A stretch of 64,000 nucleotides of DNA from Colletes latitarsis (GCF_051014445.1 NC_135141.1:10726001-10790000), one strand, 5' to 3'; counted from the stretch's first letter, positions 25,324-39,998 are shown. Numbers and translations are program-made. Notes: generated by a model from the letters alone, not told the origin.

Positions 25324-26131
25324 GTGGTACCACATTACTACGCAATCCAAACTAGAAAAAGCCCAGGATCAGACCAACATGTATGCGATAAATGCGAAAT
25401 TATGAGCCAGATGAGGGCAAATCCCAGACCTAACCGGTGTTATCATCTAGAATATAGATCGAAACCAGGTTTAATTGACTGTTTCAGTGTGGTACCACAT
25501 TACTACGTGATCCAAACCGGTAAAACCCTAGGATCTGGCCAACAAGTATGCGATGAATGTGATAGTATGAGCCAGATGATTGCAAATACCAGGCATAACC
25601 CAGAACTAACCTTTGTTATCCTCTAAAATATTGATCCAATCGAGGTTAAATTGACTGTTTCAGTGTGGTACCACATTACTACGCGATCCAAACTAGAAAA
25701 AGCCCAGGATCAGACCAACATGTATGCGATAAATGCGAAATTATGAGCCAGATGAGGGCAAATCCCAGACCTAACCGGTGTTATCATCTAGAATATAGAT
25801 CGAAACCAGGTTTACTTGACTGTTTCAGTGTGGTACCACATTACTACGCGTCCAAACTAGAAAAAGCCCAGGATCAGACCAACATGTATGCGACAAATGC
25901 GAAATTATGAGCCAGATGAGGGCAAATCCCAGACCTAACCGGTGTTATCATCTAGAATATACATCGAAACCAGGTTTAATTGACTGTTTCAGTGTGGTAC
26001 CACATTACTACGTGATCCAAACCGGTAAAACCCTAGGATCTGGCCAACAAGTATGCGATGAATGTGAAAGTATGAGCCAGATGATTGCAAATACCAGGCA
26101 TAACCCAGAACTAACCTTTGTTATCCTCTAA
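25324..26131 (+). repeat. Run containing 165-bp in-frame monomers, one frameshifted
   Basis: Several units lack the 11 bp ATAACCCAGAC and so are 165 bp (55 codons), which leaves long forward frames open. In the third unit CGCGATCC has become CGCGTCC near 25849, a 2-bp deletion that breaks the frame. Tolerated loss of frame argues against selection for a protein. Not interpreted as coding. Confidence 0.75.
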
Positions 26132-27193
26132 AATATTGATCCAATCCAGGTTTAATTGACTGTTTCAGTGTGGTACCACATTACTACGTGATCCAAGCCA
26201 GAAAGAGCCCAGGATCTGGCCCACAAGTATGCGAAGAATGCGAAATTATGTGCCTGAAGAGGGCAAATCCCCGACATAAACCTGACCTTACCGGTGTTAT
26301 CCTCTAAAATATACGTCGAAACCAGGTTTAATTGACTGTTTCAGTGTGGTACGACATTACTACGTGATCCAAACTAGAAAAAGCGCAGGATCTGACCAAC
26401 AAGTATACGCAGAATGCGGAAGTATGAGCCAGATATGGGCAAATCCCAGACATAACCCAGACCTAACCGTTGTTATCCTCTAAAATATAGATCGAATCCA
26501 GGTTTAGTGGAATGTTTCAGTGTGGTACCACGTTTCTACCTGATCAAAACCAGAAAAAACCCAGGATCTGGCCAACACGTATGCGAAAGATGCGACAGTA
26601 TGAGCCAGACGAGGGCAAATCCCAGACATAACCCTGACATAACCGGTGTTATCCTCTAAAATATAGATCGAATCCAGGTTTTGTGGAATGTTTCGGTGTG
26701 GTACCACGTTTCTACGTGATCAAAACCAGAAAAAACCCACGATCTGTCCAACAAGTATGCGATAAATGCGAAAGTATGAGCCAGATGATTGCAAATGCCA
26801 GACATAACCCAGACCTAACCGGTGTTATCCTCTAAAATATAGATCGAAACCAGGTTTAATTGACTGTTTCAGTGTGGTACCACGTTACTACTTGATCCAA
26901 ACCAGTAAAACCCCAGGATCTGGCCAACAGGTATGCGAAGGGTGCGATAGTATGAGCCAGATAAGGGGAAATTGCAGACATAACCATGACCTAACCGGTG
27001 TTATCATCTAGAATATAGATCGAAACCAGGCTTAATACACTGTTTCAGTGTGGTACCACAGTACTACGTGATCAAAACCAGAAAAAACCCAGGATCTGGC
27101 CAACAAGTATGCGATTAATGCGAAAGTATGAGCCAGATACTTGCAAATACCAGACCTAACACAAACCTATCCGTTGTTATCCTCTAAAATATT

Positions 27194-27203
27194 GTTCGAA
27201 TCC
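27194..27203 (+). other. Pol III B-box-like GTTCGAATCC in a monomer subfamily (example)
   Basis: GTTCGAATCC preceded by T matches 10 of 11 positions of the tRNA-type B box (GGTTCGANTCC). It occurs in a subset of monomers, for example 3166, 7840, 19137, 20196 and 27544, usually those with the CCGTTGTT variant. Most other monomers have GATCGAA(A/T)CC instead. I see no convincing A box at the usual distance and no tRNA fold, so this may be coincidence. Confidence 0.25.
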
Positions 27204-30200
27204 AGGTTGAATTGACTGTTTCAGTGTGGTACCACATTACTCCGTGATCCAAACCAGAAAACCCCAGGATCTGGCCAACAGGTATGCGAATGATGCGAAA
27301 GTATCAGCCAGATGAGGGCAAATCCCAGACATAACATTACCAAACCGGTGATGTCCTCTAAAATATAGATCGAATCCAGGTTTAGTGGACTGATTCAGTG
27401 TGGTCCCACATTTCTACGTAATCCAAACCAGAAAAAACCAAGGATCTGGCTAACATGTATGCGAAAGATGCGAAAGTATGAGCCAGATGAGTGCAAATAC
27501 CAGACCTAACACAAACCTAACCGTTGTTGTCCTCTAAAATATTGTTCGAATCCAGGTTTAATTGACTGTCTCAGTGTGGTACCACATTACTATGTGATCC
27601 AAACCAGTAAAACCCTATGATCTGGCCAACAAGTATGCGATAAATGCGAAAGTATGAGCCAGATGATTGCAAATCCCAGACATAACCCAGACCTAACCGG
27701 TGCTATCCTCTAAAGTATTGATCGAATCCGGGTTTAATTGACTGTTTCAGTGTGGTACCACATTACTACGTGATCCAAACCAGAAAAAAACCCAGGATCT
27801 GTCCAAGAAGTATATGAAATTGCGAAAGTATGCGCCAGATGTGGGCAAACCCCAGATATAACCCAGACCTAACCGGTGATATCCTTTAAAATATTGATTC
27901 AATCCAGGTTTAATTGACTGTTTCAGTGTGGTACCACATATACTACGTGATCCAAACCAGAAAACCCGAGTATCTGGCCCTCAGGTATGCGAAACATGCG
28001 AAAGTATGAGCCAGAAGATTGCAAATACCAGACCTAACACAAACCTACCCGTTGTTATCCTCTAAAGTATTGATCGAATGCAGGTTTAATTGACTGCTTC
28101 AGTGTGGTACCGCATTACTACGTTATCCAAACCCGAAGAAACCCACGATCTGGCCAACAAGTATGCGAAAAATGCGAAGGTATGAGCCAGATGAGGGCAA
28201 ATCCCAGACATAAACCAGACAAAACTGGTGCTATCCTCTAAAATATAGGTCTAAACCAGGTTTAAGTGACTATACCAGGGTTATCCAAACCAAAAGAAAA
28301 CCCAGTGTCTGGCCAAGAATTATGAGAAAAATGCGAACGTATGAGCCAGATGAGGGCAAATCGCCTATCTAAATGAGACGCAACCGGTGTTATCCTTTAA
28401 AATATTGATCGAGGGCTGGCTGAATTCACTGTTTCAGTGTGATACCACATTGCTACGTGATGCAAGACAGAAAGTGCCCAGGATCTGGCCAACAAGTATG
28501 CGAAGAATGCGAAATTGTGAGCCAGATAAGGGCAAATCCCAGACATAAACAAGACCTAACCGGTGTTATCATCTAGAATATAGATCGAAACCTGGATTAA
28601 TTGACTGTTTCAGTGTGATACCACAGTACTACGTGATCCAAACCAGAAAGCCCCAGGATCTGGCCAACAGGTATGCGAATGATGCGAAAGTATGAGCCAG
28701 ATGATTGCAAATATCAGACCTAACACAAACCTAAACGTCGTTATCCTTTAATATATTGATCGAGGCAAGGTTTAATTGACTGTTTCAGTGTGGTACCACG
28801 TCACTACGTGATCCAAACCAGAAAAAAACCCAGGATCTGTCCAACAAGTATATGAAATTGCGAAAGTATGCGGCAGATGTGGGCAAATCCCAGATATAAC
28901 CCAGACCTAACCGGTGATATCCTTTAAAATATTGATTCAATCCAGGTTTAATTGACTGTTTCAGTGTGGCACCACATTACTACGTTATCCAAACCCGAAG
29001 AAACCCACGATCTGGCCAACAAGTAAGCGAAAAATGCGAAAGTATGAGCCAGATGAGGGCAAATCCCAGACATAAACCAGACAAAACTGGTGTTATCCTC
29101 TAAAATATAGATCGAAACCAGGTTTAATAGACTATACCAGGGTTATCCAAACCAGAAGAAAACCCAGGATCTGGTCAACAAGTATGCGAAAGATGCGAAA
29201 GTATGAGCCAGTTGAGGGCAAATCCCAGACATAACCCAGACCTAACCGGTGTTATCCTCTAAAATATTGATCTAATCCAGGTTTAATTGACTGTTTCAGT
29301 GTGGTACCACATTACTACGTGATCCAAAACAGAAGGAAACCCAGGATCTGGCCAACAAGTATATGAAATTCCGAAAGTATGCGCCAGATGTGGGCAAATT
29401 CCAGATATAACCCAGACCTAACCGTCGTTATCCCTTAAAATATTGATTCAATCCAGGTTTAATTGACTGTTTCAGTGTGGTACCACATTACTACGTGATC
29501 CAAACCAGAAGAAAACCCAGGATATGGCCAACAGGTATGCGAAAGATGCGAAAGTATGAGCCAGTTGAGGGCAAATCCCAGACATAACCCAGACCTAACC
29601 GGTGTTATCCTCTAAAGTATTGATCGAATGCAGGTTTAATTGACTGCTTCAGTGTGGTACCGCATTACTACGTTATCCAAACCCGAAGAAACCCACGATC
29701 TGGCCAACAAGTAAGCGAAAAATCCGATAGTATGAGCCAGATGAGGGCAAATCCCAGACATAACCATGACCAAACCGGTGTTATCCTCTAAAATATTGTT
29801 CGAATCCAGGTTGGATTGACTGTTTCAGTGTGGTACCACATTACTACGTGATCCAAACCAGAAAACCCCAGGATCTGGCCAACAGGTATGCGAAAGATGC
29901 GAAAGTATGAGCCAGATGAGGGCAAATCCTAGACATAACGTTACCAAACCGGTGTTATCATCTAAAATATAGATCGAATCCAGGTTTAGTGGAATGTTTC
30001 AGTGTGGCACCCCGTTTCTACGTGATCAAAACCAGACAAAACCCAGGATCTGGCTAACAAGTTTGCGATAAATGGGAAAGTATGAGCCAGATGTGGGCAA
30101 ATCCCAGACATAACCCTGACCTAACCGGTGTTATCCTCTAAAATATACATCGAAACTAGGTTTAATTGACTGTTACTGTGTGGTACCGCATTACTACGTT

Positions 30201-31879
30201 ATCCAAACCTGATGAAACCCACGATCTGGCCAACAAGTATGGGAAAAATGCGAAATTATGAGCCAGATGATGGCAAATCCCAGACATAACCAAGACCTAA
30301 CCGGTGTTATCCTCTAAAATATTTATCCAATCCAGGTTTAATTGACTGTTTCAGTGTGGTGCCACATTACTACGTGATCCAAACTAGAAAAAGCTCAGGA
30401 TCTGCTCAACAGGCATGCGAAAGTTGCCAAAGTATGAGCCAGATGATAGCAAATCCCAGACCTAAAACAAACCTAACCGGTGATATCCTTTAAAATATTG
30501 ATCGAGGCCAGGTTTAATTGACTGTTTCAGTGTGGTACCACGTTACTACTTTATCAAAACCAGTAAAACCCTAGGATCTGGCCAACAAGTATGCGATAAA
30601 TGCGAAAGTATGAGCCTGATGATTGCAAATACCAGACAAAACCCAGACCTGACCTGTGTTATCCTCTAAAATATTGATCCAATCCAGGTTTAATTGACTG
30701 TTTCAGTGTGGTACCACATTACTACGCGATCCAAACCAGAAGAAAACCCAGTATCTGTCCAACAAGTATGCGATTAATGCGAAAGTATGAGACAGATGAT
30801 TGCAAATACCAGACCTAACACAAACCTAACCGTTGTTATCCTCTAAAATATAGATCGAAACCTGTTTCAATTTTCAGTTTCAGTGTCGTACCACATTAAT
30901 ACTTTATCCAAACCAGAAGAAAACCCAGGATCTGGCCAAGAAGCTTGAGAAAAAGGCGAACGTATGAGCCAGATGATGGCAAATCGCAGACGCAACACAA
31001 ACCTAACCGGTGTTATCCTTTAAAATATTGATAGAGGCCAGGTTTAATTGATTGTTTCAGTGTGGTACCACGTTGCTACGTGATCCAAACTAGAGAAAAA
31101 CCCAGGATCTGTCCAACAAGTATGCGATTAATGCGAAAGTATGAGCCAGATGATTGCAAATACCAGACCTAACACAAACCTATCCGTTGTTATCCTCTAA
31201 AATTTTGTTCGAATCCAGGTTTAATTGATTGTTTCAGTGTGGTACCACATTACTACGTGACCCCAACAAGAAAAAGCCCAGGATCTGACCAACAAATATG
31301 CGATAAATGCGAAATTATGAGCCAGATGAGGGCAAATCCCAGACATAACCAAGACCTCCTAACCGGTGTTATCCTCCAAAGTATTGATCGAATGCAGGTT
31401 TAATTGACTGCCTCAGTGTGGTACCGCATTACTACGTTATCCATACCTGTAGAAACCCACGATCTGGCCAACAAGTATGCGAATAATGCGAAAGTATGAG
31501 CCACATGATTGCAAATGCCAGACATAACCCAGACCTAACCGGTGTTATCCTCTAAAATATTGATCCAATCCAAGCTTAATTGACAGTTTCTGTGTGGTAC
31601 CAAATTACTACGTGATCCAAACCAGAAAACCCCACGATCTGGCCAACAAGTATGCGATAAATGCGAAAGAATGGGCCAGATGATTGCGAATACCAGACAT
31701 AACCCAGACCTAACCTGTGTTATCCTCTAAAATATAGATCGAAACCAGGTTAATTGACTGTTTCAGAGTGGCACCACATTACTACGTGATACAAACCGGT
31801 AAACCCCAGGATCTGGCCAACAAGTATGCGAAAGATGCGATAGTATGAGCCAGATCAGGGCAAATCCCAGACATAACCC

Positions 31880-32760
31880 TGACATAACCGGTGTTATCCT
31901 CTAAAATATAGATCGAAACCAGGTTTAATTGACTGTTTCAGTGTGGTACCACGGTACTACTTGATCCAAACCAGTAACACCCTAGGATCTGGCCAACAAG
32001 TATGCGATAAATGCGAAACTATGAGACAGATGAGGGCAAATCCCAGACATAACCCTGACCTAACCGGTGGTATCCTCTAAAATATACATCGAAACTAGGT
32101 GTAATTGACAGTTTCAGTGTGGTACGACATTACTACGTGATCCAAACTAGAAAAAGCCCAGGATCTGACCAACAAGTATGCGATAAATGCGAAATTATGA
32201 GCCAGATGAGGGCAAATCCCAGACCTAACCGGTGTTATCATCTAGAATATAGATCGAAACCAGGTTTAATTGACTGTTTCAGTGTGGTACCACATTACTA
32301 CGCAATCCAAACTAGAAAAAGCCCAGGATCAGACCAACATGTATGCGATAAATGCGAAATTATGAGCCAGATGAGGGCAAATCCCAGACCTAACCGGTGT
32401 TATCATCTAGAATATAGATCGAAACCAGGTTTAATTGACTGTTTCAGTGTGGTACCACGGTACTACTTGATCCAAACCAGTAACACCCTAGGATCTGGCC
32501 AACAAGTATGCGATAAATGCGAAACTATGAGACAGATGAGGGCAAATCCCAGACATAACCCTGACATAACCGGTGTTATCCTCTAAAATATAGATCGAAA
32601 CCAGGTTTAATTGACTGTTTCAGTGTGGTACCACGGTACTACTTGATCCAAACCAGTAACACCCTAGGATCTGGCCAACAAGTATGCGATAAATGCGAAA
32701 CTATGAGACAGATGAGGGCAAATCCCAGACATAACCCTGACCTAACCGGTGGTATCCTTT
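31880..32760 (+). repeat. Four-monomer expansion inside block C copy 1
   Basis: Relative to 53.3-53.5 kb this stretch is longer by 682 bp, about four monomers of mixed 176- and 165-bp length. Its units with GGTACTACTTGATCC and AACACCCTAGG occur three times here (near 31950, 32455 and 32630) and once in the partner, so it is a local tandem gain here or a loss there. Confidence 0.75.
32119..32586 (+). repeat. Run with 165-bp in-frame monomers
   Basis: The 155-codon open frame arises because successive units lack 11 bp and keep phase modulo 3. The conceptual protein is simply a 55-residue monomer translated repeatedly, starts at a GTG inside the palindrome region, and ends at the first 176-bp unit. 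There is no ribosome-binding or promoter context; treated as non-coding. Confidence 0.75.
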
Positions 32761-33316
32761 AGAATAAAGATCGAACCCAGGTTTAATTGATTCTTTCAGT
32801 GTGGTACCACATTACTACGTGATCCAAACCAGAAAACCCCAGAATCTGGCCAACAGGAATGCGAAAGATGCGAAAGTATGAGCCAGATGATTGCAAATAC
32901 CAGACATAACCCAGACCTAACCTGTGTTATCCTGTAAAATATTGATCCAATCCAGGTTAAATTGACTGTTTCAGTGTGGTACCACATTACTACGCAATCC
33001 AAACTAGAAAAAGCCCAGGATCAGACCAACATGTATGCGATAAATGCGAAATTATGAGCCAGATGAGGGCAAATCCCAGACCTAACCGGTGTTATCATCT
33101 AGAATATAGATCGAAACCAGGTTTAATTGACTGTTTCAGTGTGGTACCACATTACTACGTGATCCAAACCGGTAAAACCCTAGGATCTGGCCAACAAGTA
33201 TGCGATGAATGTGAAAGTATGAGCCAGATGATTGCAAATACCAGACATAACCCAGACCTAACCTGTGTTATCCTGTAAAATATTGATCCAATCCAGGTTA
33301 AATTGACTGTTTCAGT

Positions 33317-33784
33317 GTGGTACCACATTACTACGCGATCCAAACTAGAAAAAGCCCAGGATCAGACCAACATGTATGCGATAAATGCGAAATTATGAGC
33401 CAGATGAGGGCAAATCCCAGACCTAATCGGTGTTATCATCTAGAATATAGATCGAAACCAGGTTTACTTGACTGTTTCAGTGTGGTACCACATTACTACG
33501 CGATCCAAACTAGAAAAAGCCCAGGATCAGACCAACATGTATGCGATAAATGCGAAATTATGAGCCAGATGAGGGCAAATCCCAGACCTAACCGGTGTTA
33601 TCATCTAGAATATACATCGAAACCAGGTTTAATTGACTGTTTCAGTGTGGTACCACATTACTACCTGATCCAAACCGGTAAAACCCTAGGATCTGGCCAA
33701 CAAGTATGCGATGAATGTGAAAGTATGAGCCAGATGATTGCAAATACCAGGCATAACCCAGAACTAACCTTTGTTATCCTCTAA
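33317..33784 (+). repeat. 165-bp monomer run (copy in block C1)
   Basis: Two 165-bp units are followed by a 176-bp unit. Identical in layout to 41868-42335, 48000-48467 and 54042-54509, at offsets 8551, 14683 and 20725. Part of the copied block, not an independent gene family. Confidence 0.78.
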
Positions 33785-36089
33785 AATATTGATCCAATCC
33801 AGGTTTAATTGACTGTTTCAGTGTGGTACCACATTACTACGTGATCCAAGCCAGAAAGAGCCCAGGATCTGGCCTACAAGTATGCGAAGGATGCGAAATT
33901 ATGTGCCTGAAGAGGGCAAATCCCCGACATAAACCTGACCTTACCGGTGTTATCCTCTAAAATATACGCCGGAACCAGGTTTAATTGTCTGTTTCAGTGT
34001 GGTACGACATTACTACGTGATCCAAACTAGAAAAACCCCAGGATCTGGCCAACGGGTATACTAATGATGCGAAAGTATGAGCCAGATGATTGCAACTACC
34101 AGACCTAACACAAACCTAACCGGTGTTATCCTCTAAAGTATTGATCGAACGCAGGTTTAATTGACTGCTTCAGTGTGGTACCGCATTACTACGTTATCCA
34201 AACCCGAAGAAACCCACGATCTGGCCAACAAGTACGCGAAAAATGCGAAAGTATGAGCCAGATGAGGGCTAATCCCGGACATAACCAAGACCTAACCGGT
34301 GTTATCATCTAGAATATAGCTCGAAACCTGGATGAATTGACTGTTTCAGTGTGGTACCACAGTACTACGTGATCAAAACCAGAAAAAACCCAGGATCTGG
34401 CCAACAAGTATGCGATTAATGCGAAAGTATGAGCCAGATACTTGCAAATACCAGACCTAACACAAACCTATCCGTTGTTATCCTCTAAAATATTGTTCGA
34501 ATCCAGGTTGAATTGACTGTTTCAGTGTGGTACCACATTACTCCGTGATCCAAACCAGAAAACCCCAGGATCTGGCCAACAGGTATGCGAAAGATGCGAA
34601 AGTATCAGCCAGATGAGGGCAAATCCCAGACATAACATTACCAAACCGGTGATGTCCTCTAAAATATAGATCGAATCCAGGTTTAGTGGACTGTTTCAGT
34701 GTGGTCCCACATTTCTACGTAATCCAAACCAGAAAAAACCAAGGATCTGGCTAACATGTATGCGAAAGATGCGAAAGTATGAGCCAGATGAGTGCAAATA
34801 CCAGACCTAACACAAACCTAACCGTTGTTGTCCTCTGAAATATTGTTCGAATCCAGGTTTAATTGACTGTTTCAGTGTGGTACCACATTACTATGTGATC
34901 CAAACCAGTAAAACCCTATGATCTGGCCAACAAGTATGCGATAAATGCGAAAGTATGAGCCAGATGATTGCAAATCCCAGACATAACCCAGACCTAACCG
35001 GTGCTATCCTCTAAAGTATTGATCGAATCCGGGTTTAATTGACTGTTTGAGAGTGGTACCACAATACTACGTGATCCAAACCAGAGAACCCCGGGATCTG
35101 GCCAACAGGTATGCGAAGGATGCGATAGTATGAGCCAGATAAGGGGAAATTGCAGACGTAACCCAGACCTAACCGGTGTTATCCTCTAAAAGATACATCG
35201 AAACCAGGTTTAATTGACTGTTTCAGTGTGGTATCACATTACTACGTGATCCAAACCAGAAAAAGCTCAGGATCTGGTCAACAGGTATGCGAAAGATGCG
35301 AAAGTATGAGCCATTTGAGGGCAAATCGCAGACGTAACCTGGCCCTAACCGGTGTTATCCTCTAAAATATACATCGAAATCAGGTTTCATTGACTGTCTC
35401 AGTGTGGTACCACATTACTACGTGATCCAAACCAGAAAAAAACCCAGGATCTGTCCAAGAAGTATATGAAATTGCGAAAGTATGCGCCAGATGTGGGCAA
35501 ACCCCAGATATAACCCAGACCTAACCGGTGATATCCTTTAAAATATTGATTCAATCCAGGTTTAATTGACTGTTTCAGTGTGGTACCACATATACTACGT
35601 GATCCAAACCAGAAAACCCCAGTATCTGGCCCTCAGGTATGCGAAACATGCGAAAATATGAGCCAGAAGATTGCAAATACCAGACCTAACACAAACCTAC
35701 CCGTTGTTATCCTCTAAAGTATTGATCGAATGCAGGTTTAATTGACTGCTTCAGTGTGGTACCGCATTACTACGTTATCCAAACCCGAAGAAACCCACGA
35801 TCTGGCCAACAAGTATGCGAAAAATGCGAAAGTATGAGCCAGATGAGGGCAAATCCCAGACATAAACCAGACAAAACTGGTGTTATCCTCTAAAATATAG
35901 ATCGAAACCAGGTTTTATAGATTATACCAGGGTTATCCAAACCAGAAGAAAACCCAGGATCTGGTCAACGAGTATGCGAAAGATGCGAAAGTATGAGCCA
36001 GATGAGGGCAAATCGCAGACATAACCATGACCAAACCGGTGTTATCCTCTAAAATATAGATCGAATCCAGGTTCAGTGGAATGTTTCAG

Positions 36090-39000
36090 TGTGGTACCAC
36101 AGTACTACGTGATCAAAACCAGAAAAAACCCAGGATCTGGCCAACAAGTATGCGATTAATGCGAAAGTATGAGCCAGATACTTGCAAATACCAGACCTAA
36201 CACAAACCTATCCGTTGTTATCCTCTAAAATATTGTTCGAATCCAGGTTGAATTGACTGTTTCAGTGTGGTACCACATTACTCCGTGATCCAAACCAGAA
36301 AACCCCAGGATCTGGCCAACAGGTATGCGAAAGATGCGAAAGTATAAGCCATTTGAGGGCAAATCGCAGACGTAACCTGGCCCTAACCGGTGTTATCCTC
36401 TAAAATATACATCGAAATCAGGTTTCATTGACTGTCTCAGTGTGGTACCACATTACTACGTGATCCAAACCAGAAAAAAACCCAGGATCTGTCCAAGAAG
36501 TATATGAAATTGCGAAAGTATGCGCCAGATGTGGGCAAACCCCAGATATAACCCAGACCTAACCGGCGATATCCTTTAAAATATTGATTCAATCCAGGTT
36601 TAATTGACTGTTTCAGTGTGGTACCACATATACTACGTGATCCAAACCAGAAAACCCCAGTATCTGGCCCTCAGGTATGCGAAACATGCGAAAGTATGAG
36701 CCAGAAGATTGCAAATACCAGACCTAACACAAACCTACCCGTTGTTATCCTCTAAAGTATTGATCGAATGCAGGTTTAATTGACTGCTTCAGTGTGGTAC
36801 CGCATTACTACGTTATCCAAACCCGAAGAAACCCACGATCTGGCCAACAAGGAAGCGAAAAATCCGATAGTATGAGCCAGATGAGGGCAAATCCCAGACA
36901 TAACCATGACCAAACCGGTGTTATCCTCTAAAATATTGTTCGAATCCAGGTTGGATTGACTGTTTCAGTGTGGTACCACATTACTACGTGATCCAAACCA
37001 GAAACCCCCAGGATCTGGCCAACAGGTATGCGAAAGATGCGAAAGTATGAGCCAGATGAGGGCAAATCCTAGACATAACATTACCAAACCGGTGTTATCA
37101 TCTAAAATATAGATCGAATCCAGGTTTAGTGGAATGTTTCAGTGTGGCACCCCGTTTCTACGTGATCAAAACCAGACAAAACCCAGGATCTGGCTAACAA
37201 GTTTGCGATAAATGCGAAAGTATGAGCCAGATGATTGCAAATACCAGACAAAACCCAGACCTGACCTGTGTTATCCTCTAAAATATTGATCCAATCCAGG
37301 TTTAATTGACTGTTTCAGTGTGGTACCACATTACTACGCGATCCAAACCAGAAGAAAACCCAGTATCTGGCCAACAAGTATGCGATTAATGCGAAAGTAT
37401 GAGCCAGATGATTGCAAATACCAGACCTAACACAAACCTAACCGTTGTTATCCTCTAAAATTTTGATCGAATCATAGTTTAATTGACAGTTTCAGTGTGG
37501 TACCAAGTTACTACGTGATCCAAACCGGGAAACTCCAGGATCTGGCCAACAAGTTGCGATAAATGCGAAAGTATGAGCCAGATGATTGCAAATACCAGAC
37601 ATAACCCTGACCTAACCTGTGTTATCCTCTAAAATGTTGATCCAATCCAGGTTTAATTGACTGTTTCAGTGTGGTACCACATTACTACGTGATCCAAAAC
37701 AGAAGGAATCCCAGGATCTGGCCAACAAGTATGCGACACATGAGAAAGTATGAGCAAGATGATTTCAAATACCAGTCCTAACACAAACCTAACCGGTGTT
37801 ATCCTCTAAAGTATTGATCGAATGCAGGTTTAGTGGAATGTTTCAGTATGGTACCGCATTACTATGTCATCCAAACCTGAAGAAACCGACGATCTGGCCA
37901 ACAAGTATGCGAAAAATGCGAAAGTAGGAGCCAGATGTGGGCATATACCATACATAACCCAGACCTAACCGGTGTTATCCTCTAAAATATTGATCCAATC
38001 CAAGTCTAATTGGCAGTTTCAGTGTGGTACCAAGATTCTACGTGATCCAAACCGGGAAACTCCAGGATCTGGCCAACAAGTTGCGATAAATGCGAGAGTA
38101 AGAGCCAGATGATTGCAAATACCAGACGTAACCCAGACCTAACCTGTGTTATCCTCTAAAATATTGATCCAATCCAGGTTTAATTGACTGTTTTAGTGTG
38201 GTACCACATTACTACGTGATCCAAACCGGTATAACCCTAGGATCTGGCCAACAAGTATGCGATAAATGCGAAAGTTTGAGTCAGATGATTGCAAATACTA
38301 GACATAACCCAGGCCTAACCTGTGTTATCCTCTAAACTATAGATCCAATCCAGGTTTAATTGACTGTTTCAAGTGGTACCACATTACTACGTGATCCAAA
38401 ACAGAAGGAAACCCAGGATCTGGCCAACAAGTATGCGACACATGAGAAAGTATGAGCAAGATGATTTCAAATACCAGTCCTAACACAAACCGAACCGGTG
38501 TTACCCTCTAAAGTATTGATCGAATGCAGGTTTAGTGGAATGTTTCAGTGTGGTACCGCATTACTACGTTTTCCATACCTGTAGAAACACACGATCTGGC
38601 CAACAAGTATGCGATAAATGCGAGAGTATGAGCCAGATGATTGCAAATACCAGACCTAACACAAACCTAACCGTTGTTATCCTCTAAAATATTGATCGAA
38701 TCCAAGTTTAATTGACAGTTTCAGTGTGGTACCAAGTTACTACGTGATCCAAACCGGTAAAACCCTGGAATCTGTCCAACAAGTATGCGATAAATGCGAA
38801 AGTTTGAGCCAGATGATTGCAAATACTAGACATAACCCAGACCTAACCTGTGTTATCCTCTAAAATATTGACCCGATCCAGGTTTAATTGACTGTTTCAG
38901 TGTGGTACCACATTACTACGTGATCCAAACCGGTAAAACCCTGGAATCTGTCCAACAAGTATGCGATAAATGCGAAAGTTTGAGCCAGATGATTGCAAAT

Positions 39001-39915
39001 ACTAGACATAACCCAGGCCTAACCAGTGTTATCCTCTAAAATATTGATCCAATCCAGGTTTAATTGACTGTTTCAGTGTGGTATCACACTACTACGTGAT
39101 CCATACCAGAAAAAGCCCAGGATCTGGTCCACAGGTATGCGAAAGATGCCAAAGCATGAGCCAGATGATTCCAAATCCCAGACCTAAAACAAACCTAACC
39201 GTTGTTATCCTTTAAAATATTGATCGTGGCCAGGTTTAATTGACTGTTTCAGTGTGGTACGACATTACTACGCAATCCAAACCAGAAGAAAACCCAGGAT
39301 CTGGCCAACAAGTATGCGATTAATGCGAAAGTATGAGCCAGATGATTGCAAATACCAGACCTAACACAAACCTAACCGTTGTTATCCTCTAAAATTTTGA
39401 TCGAATCATAGTTTAATTGACAGTTTCAGTGTGGTACCAAGTTACTACGTGATCCAAACCGGGAAACTCCAGGATCTGGCCAACAAGTTGCGATAAATGC
39501 GAAAGTATGAGCCAGATGATTGCAAATACCAGACATAACCCTGACCTAACCTGTGTTATCCTCTAAAATGTTGATCCAATCCAGGTTAAATTGACTGTTT
39601 CAGTGTGGTACCACATTACTACGCGATCCAAACTAGAAAAAGCCCAGGATCAGACCAACATGTATGCGATAAATGCGAAATTATGAGCCAGATGAGGGCA
39701 AATCCCAGACCTAACCGGTGTTATCATCTAGAATATAGATCGAAACCAGGTTTACTTGACTGTTTCAGTGTGGTACCACATTACTACGCGATCCAAACTA
39801 GAAAAAGCCCAGGATCAGACCAACATGTATGCGATAAATGCGAAATTATGAGCCAGATGAGGGCAAATCCCAGACCTAACCGGTGTTATCATCTAGAATA
39901 TAGATCGAAACCAGG
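36090..39915 (+). repeat. Block F, copy 1 (3.8 kb; pair at 44485-48310)
   Basis: The offset of 8395 bp is unchanged at every anchor tested: the AGATACTTGC marker (36176/44571), GCGATATCC (36566/44961), TTTCAGTATGG (37841/46236), ATCATAGTTT (37471/45866 and 39405/47800) and 39605/48000. No net indel over 3.8 kb implies a recent copy. It overlaps the right part of block C1. Confidence 0.86.
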
Positions 39916-39998
39916 TTTACTTGACTGTTTCAGTGTGGTACCACATTACTACGCGATCCAAACTAGAAAAAGCCCAGGATCAGACCAACATGTATGCG
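37736..39998 (+). repeat. 2263-bp tandem duplication, unit 1
   Basis: The ACACATGAGA marker at 37736 recurs at 39999, and the same 2263-bp offset links 39405/41668 and 39605/41868. Unit 1 holds about 13 monomers, including a two-base-deleted AACAAGTTGCG type, the CCTGGAATCTGTCC pair near 38766 and 38942, and 165-bp units at its right end. Confidence 0.85.

Larger units (their letters stand above)
24480..28949 (+). repeat. Block B, copy 1 (relatives at 31.8-35.9 and 53.2-57.3 kb)
   Basis: Monomer order matches 31.8-35.9 kb at offsets that step between 7311, 7652, 7301 and 7652 as monomers are gained or lost. Markers are AGATCAGGGC near 24540, the 165-bp units at 25.3-26.0 kb, CCTGAAGAGGGC near 26250, AGCCAGATACTTGC at 27131 (partner 34432) and TCCAAGAAGTATATG near 27800. 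Bases 26377-27030 also match 42.58-43.41 kb, offset 16204 rising to 16380 across one extra monomer. A palindrome-less junction of the TACCAGGGTTATCC type lies at 28276. Confidence 0.75.
28950..37450 (+). repeat. Large block C, copy 1 (~8.5 kb)
   Basis: Direct-orientation duplicate of about 50430-58700. The offset steps 21477, 21407, 20725, 21253 going right, so copies are collinear but separated by a 70-bp, a 682-bp and a 528-bp indel. Anchors: GTTATCC 28984/50461; ACCGGTG 29774/51181; GCCAGATGAG 31321/52728; 33317/54042; AACGGGTATA 34051/55304; GCGATATCC 36566/57819. Left junction is near 28950 (GATTCAATCC here, GCTCGAAACC in copy 2). Right junction is near 37460, where TTTTGATCGAATC replaces TATAGATCGAAACC. 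It contains palindrome-less junctions at 29138 and 35928. Confidence 0.85.

Noticed and set aside
27190..27210. CENP-B box (NTTCGNNNNANNCGGGN)
   Set aside because: GTTCGAATCCAGG has TTCG but lacks the A and the CGGG at the required positions. No monomer I examined fits the core.
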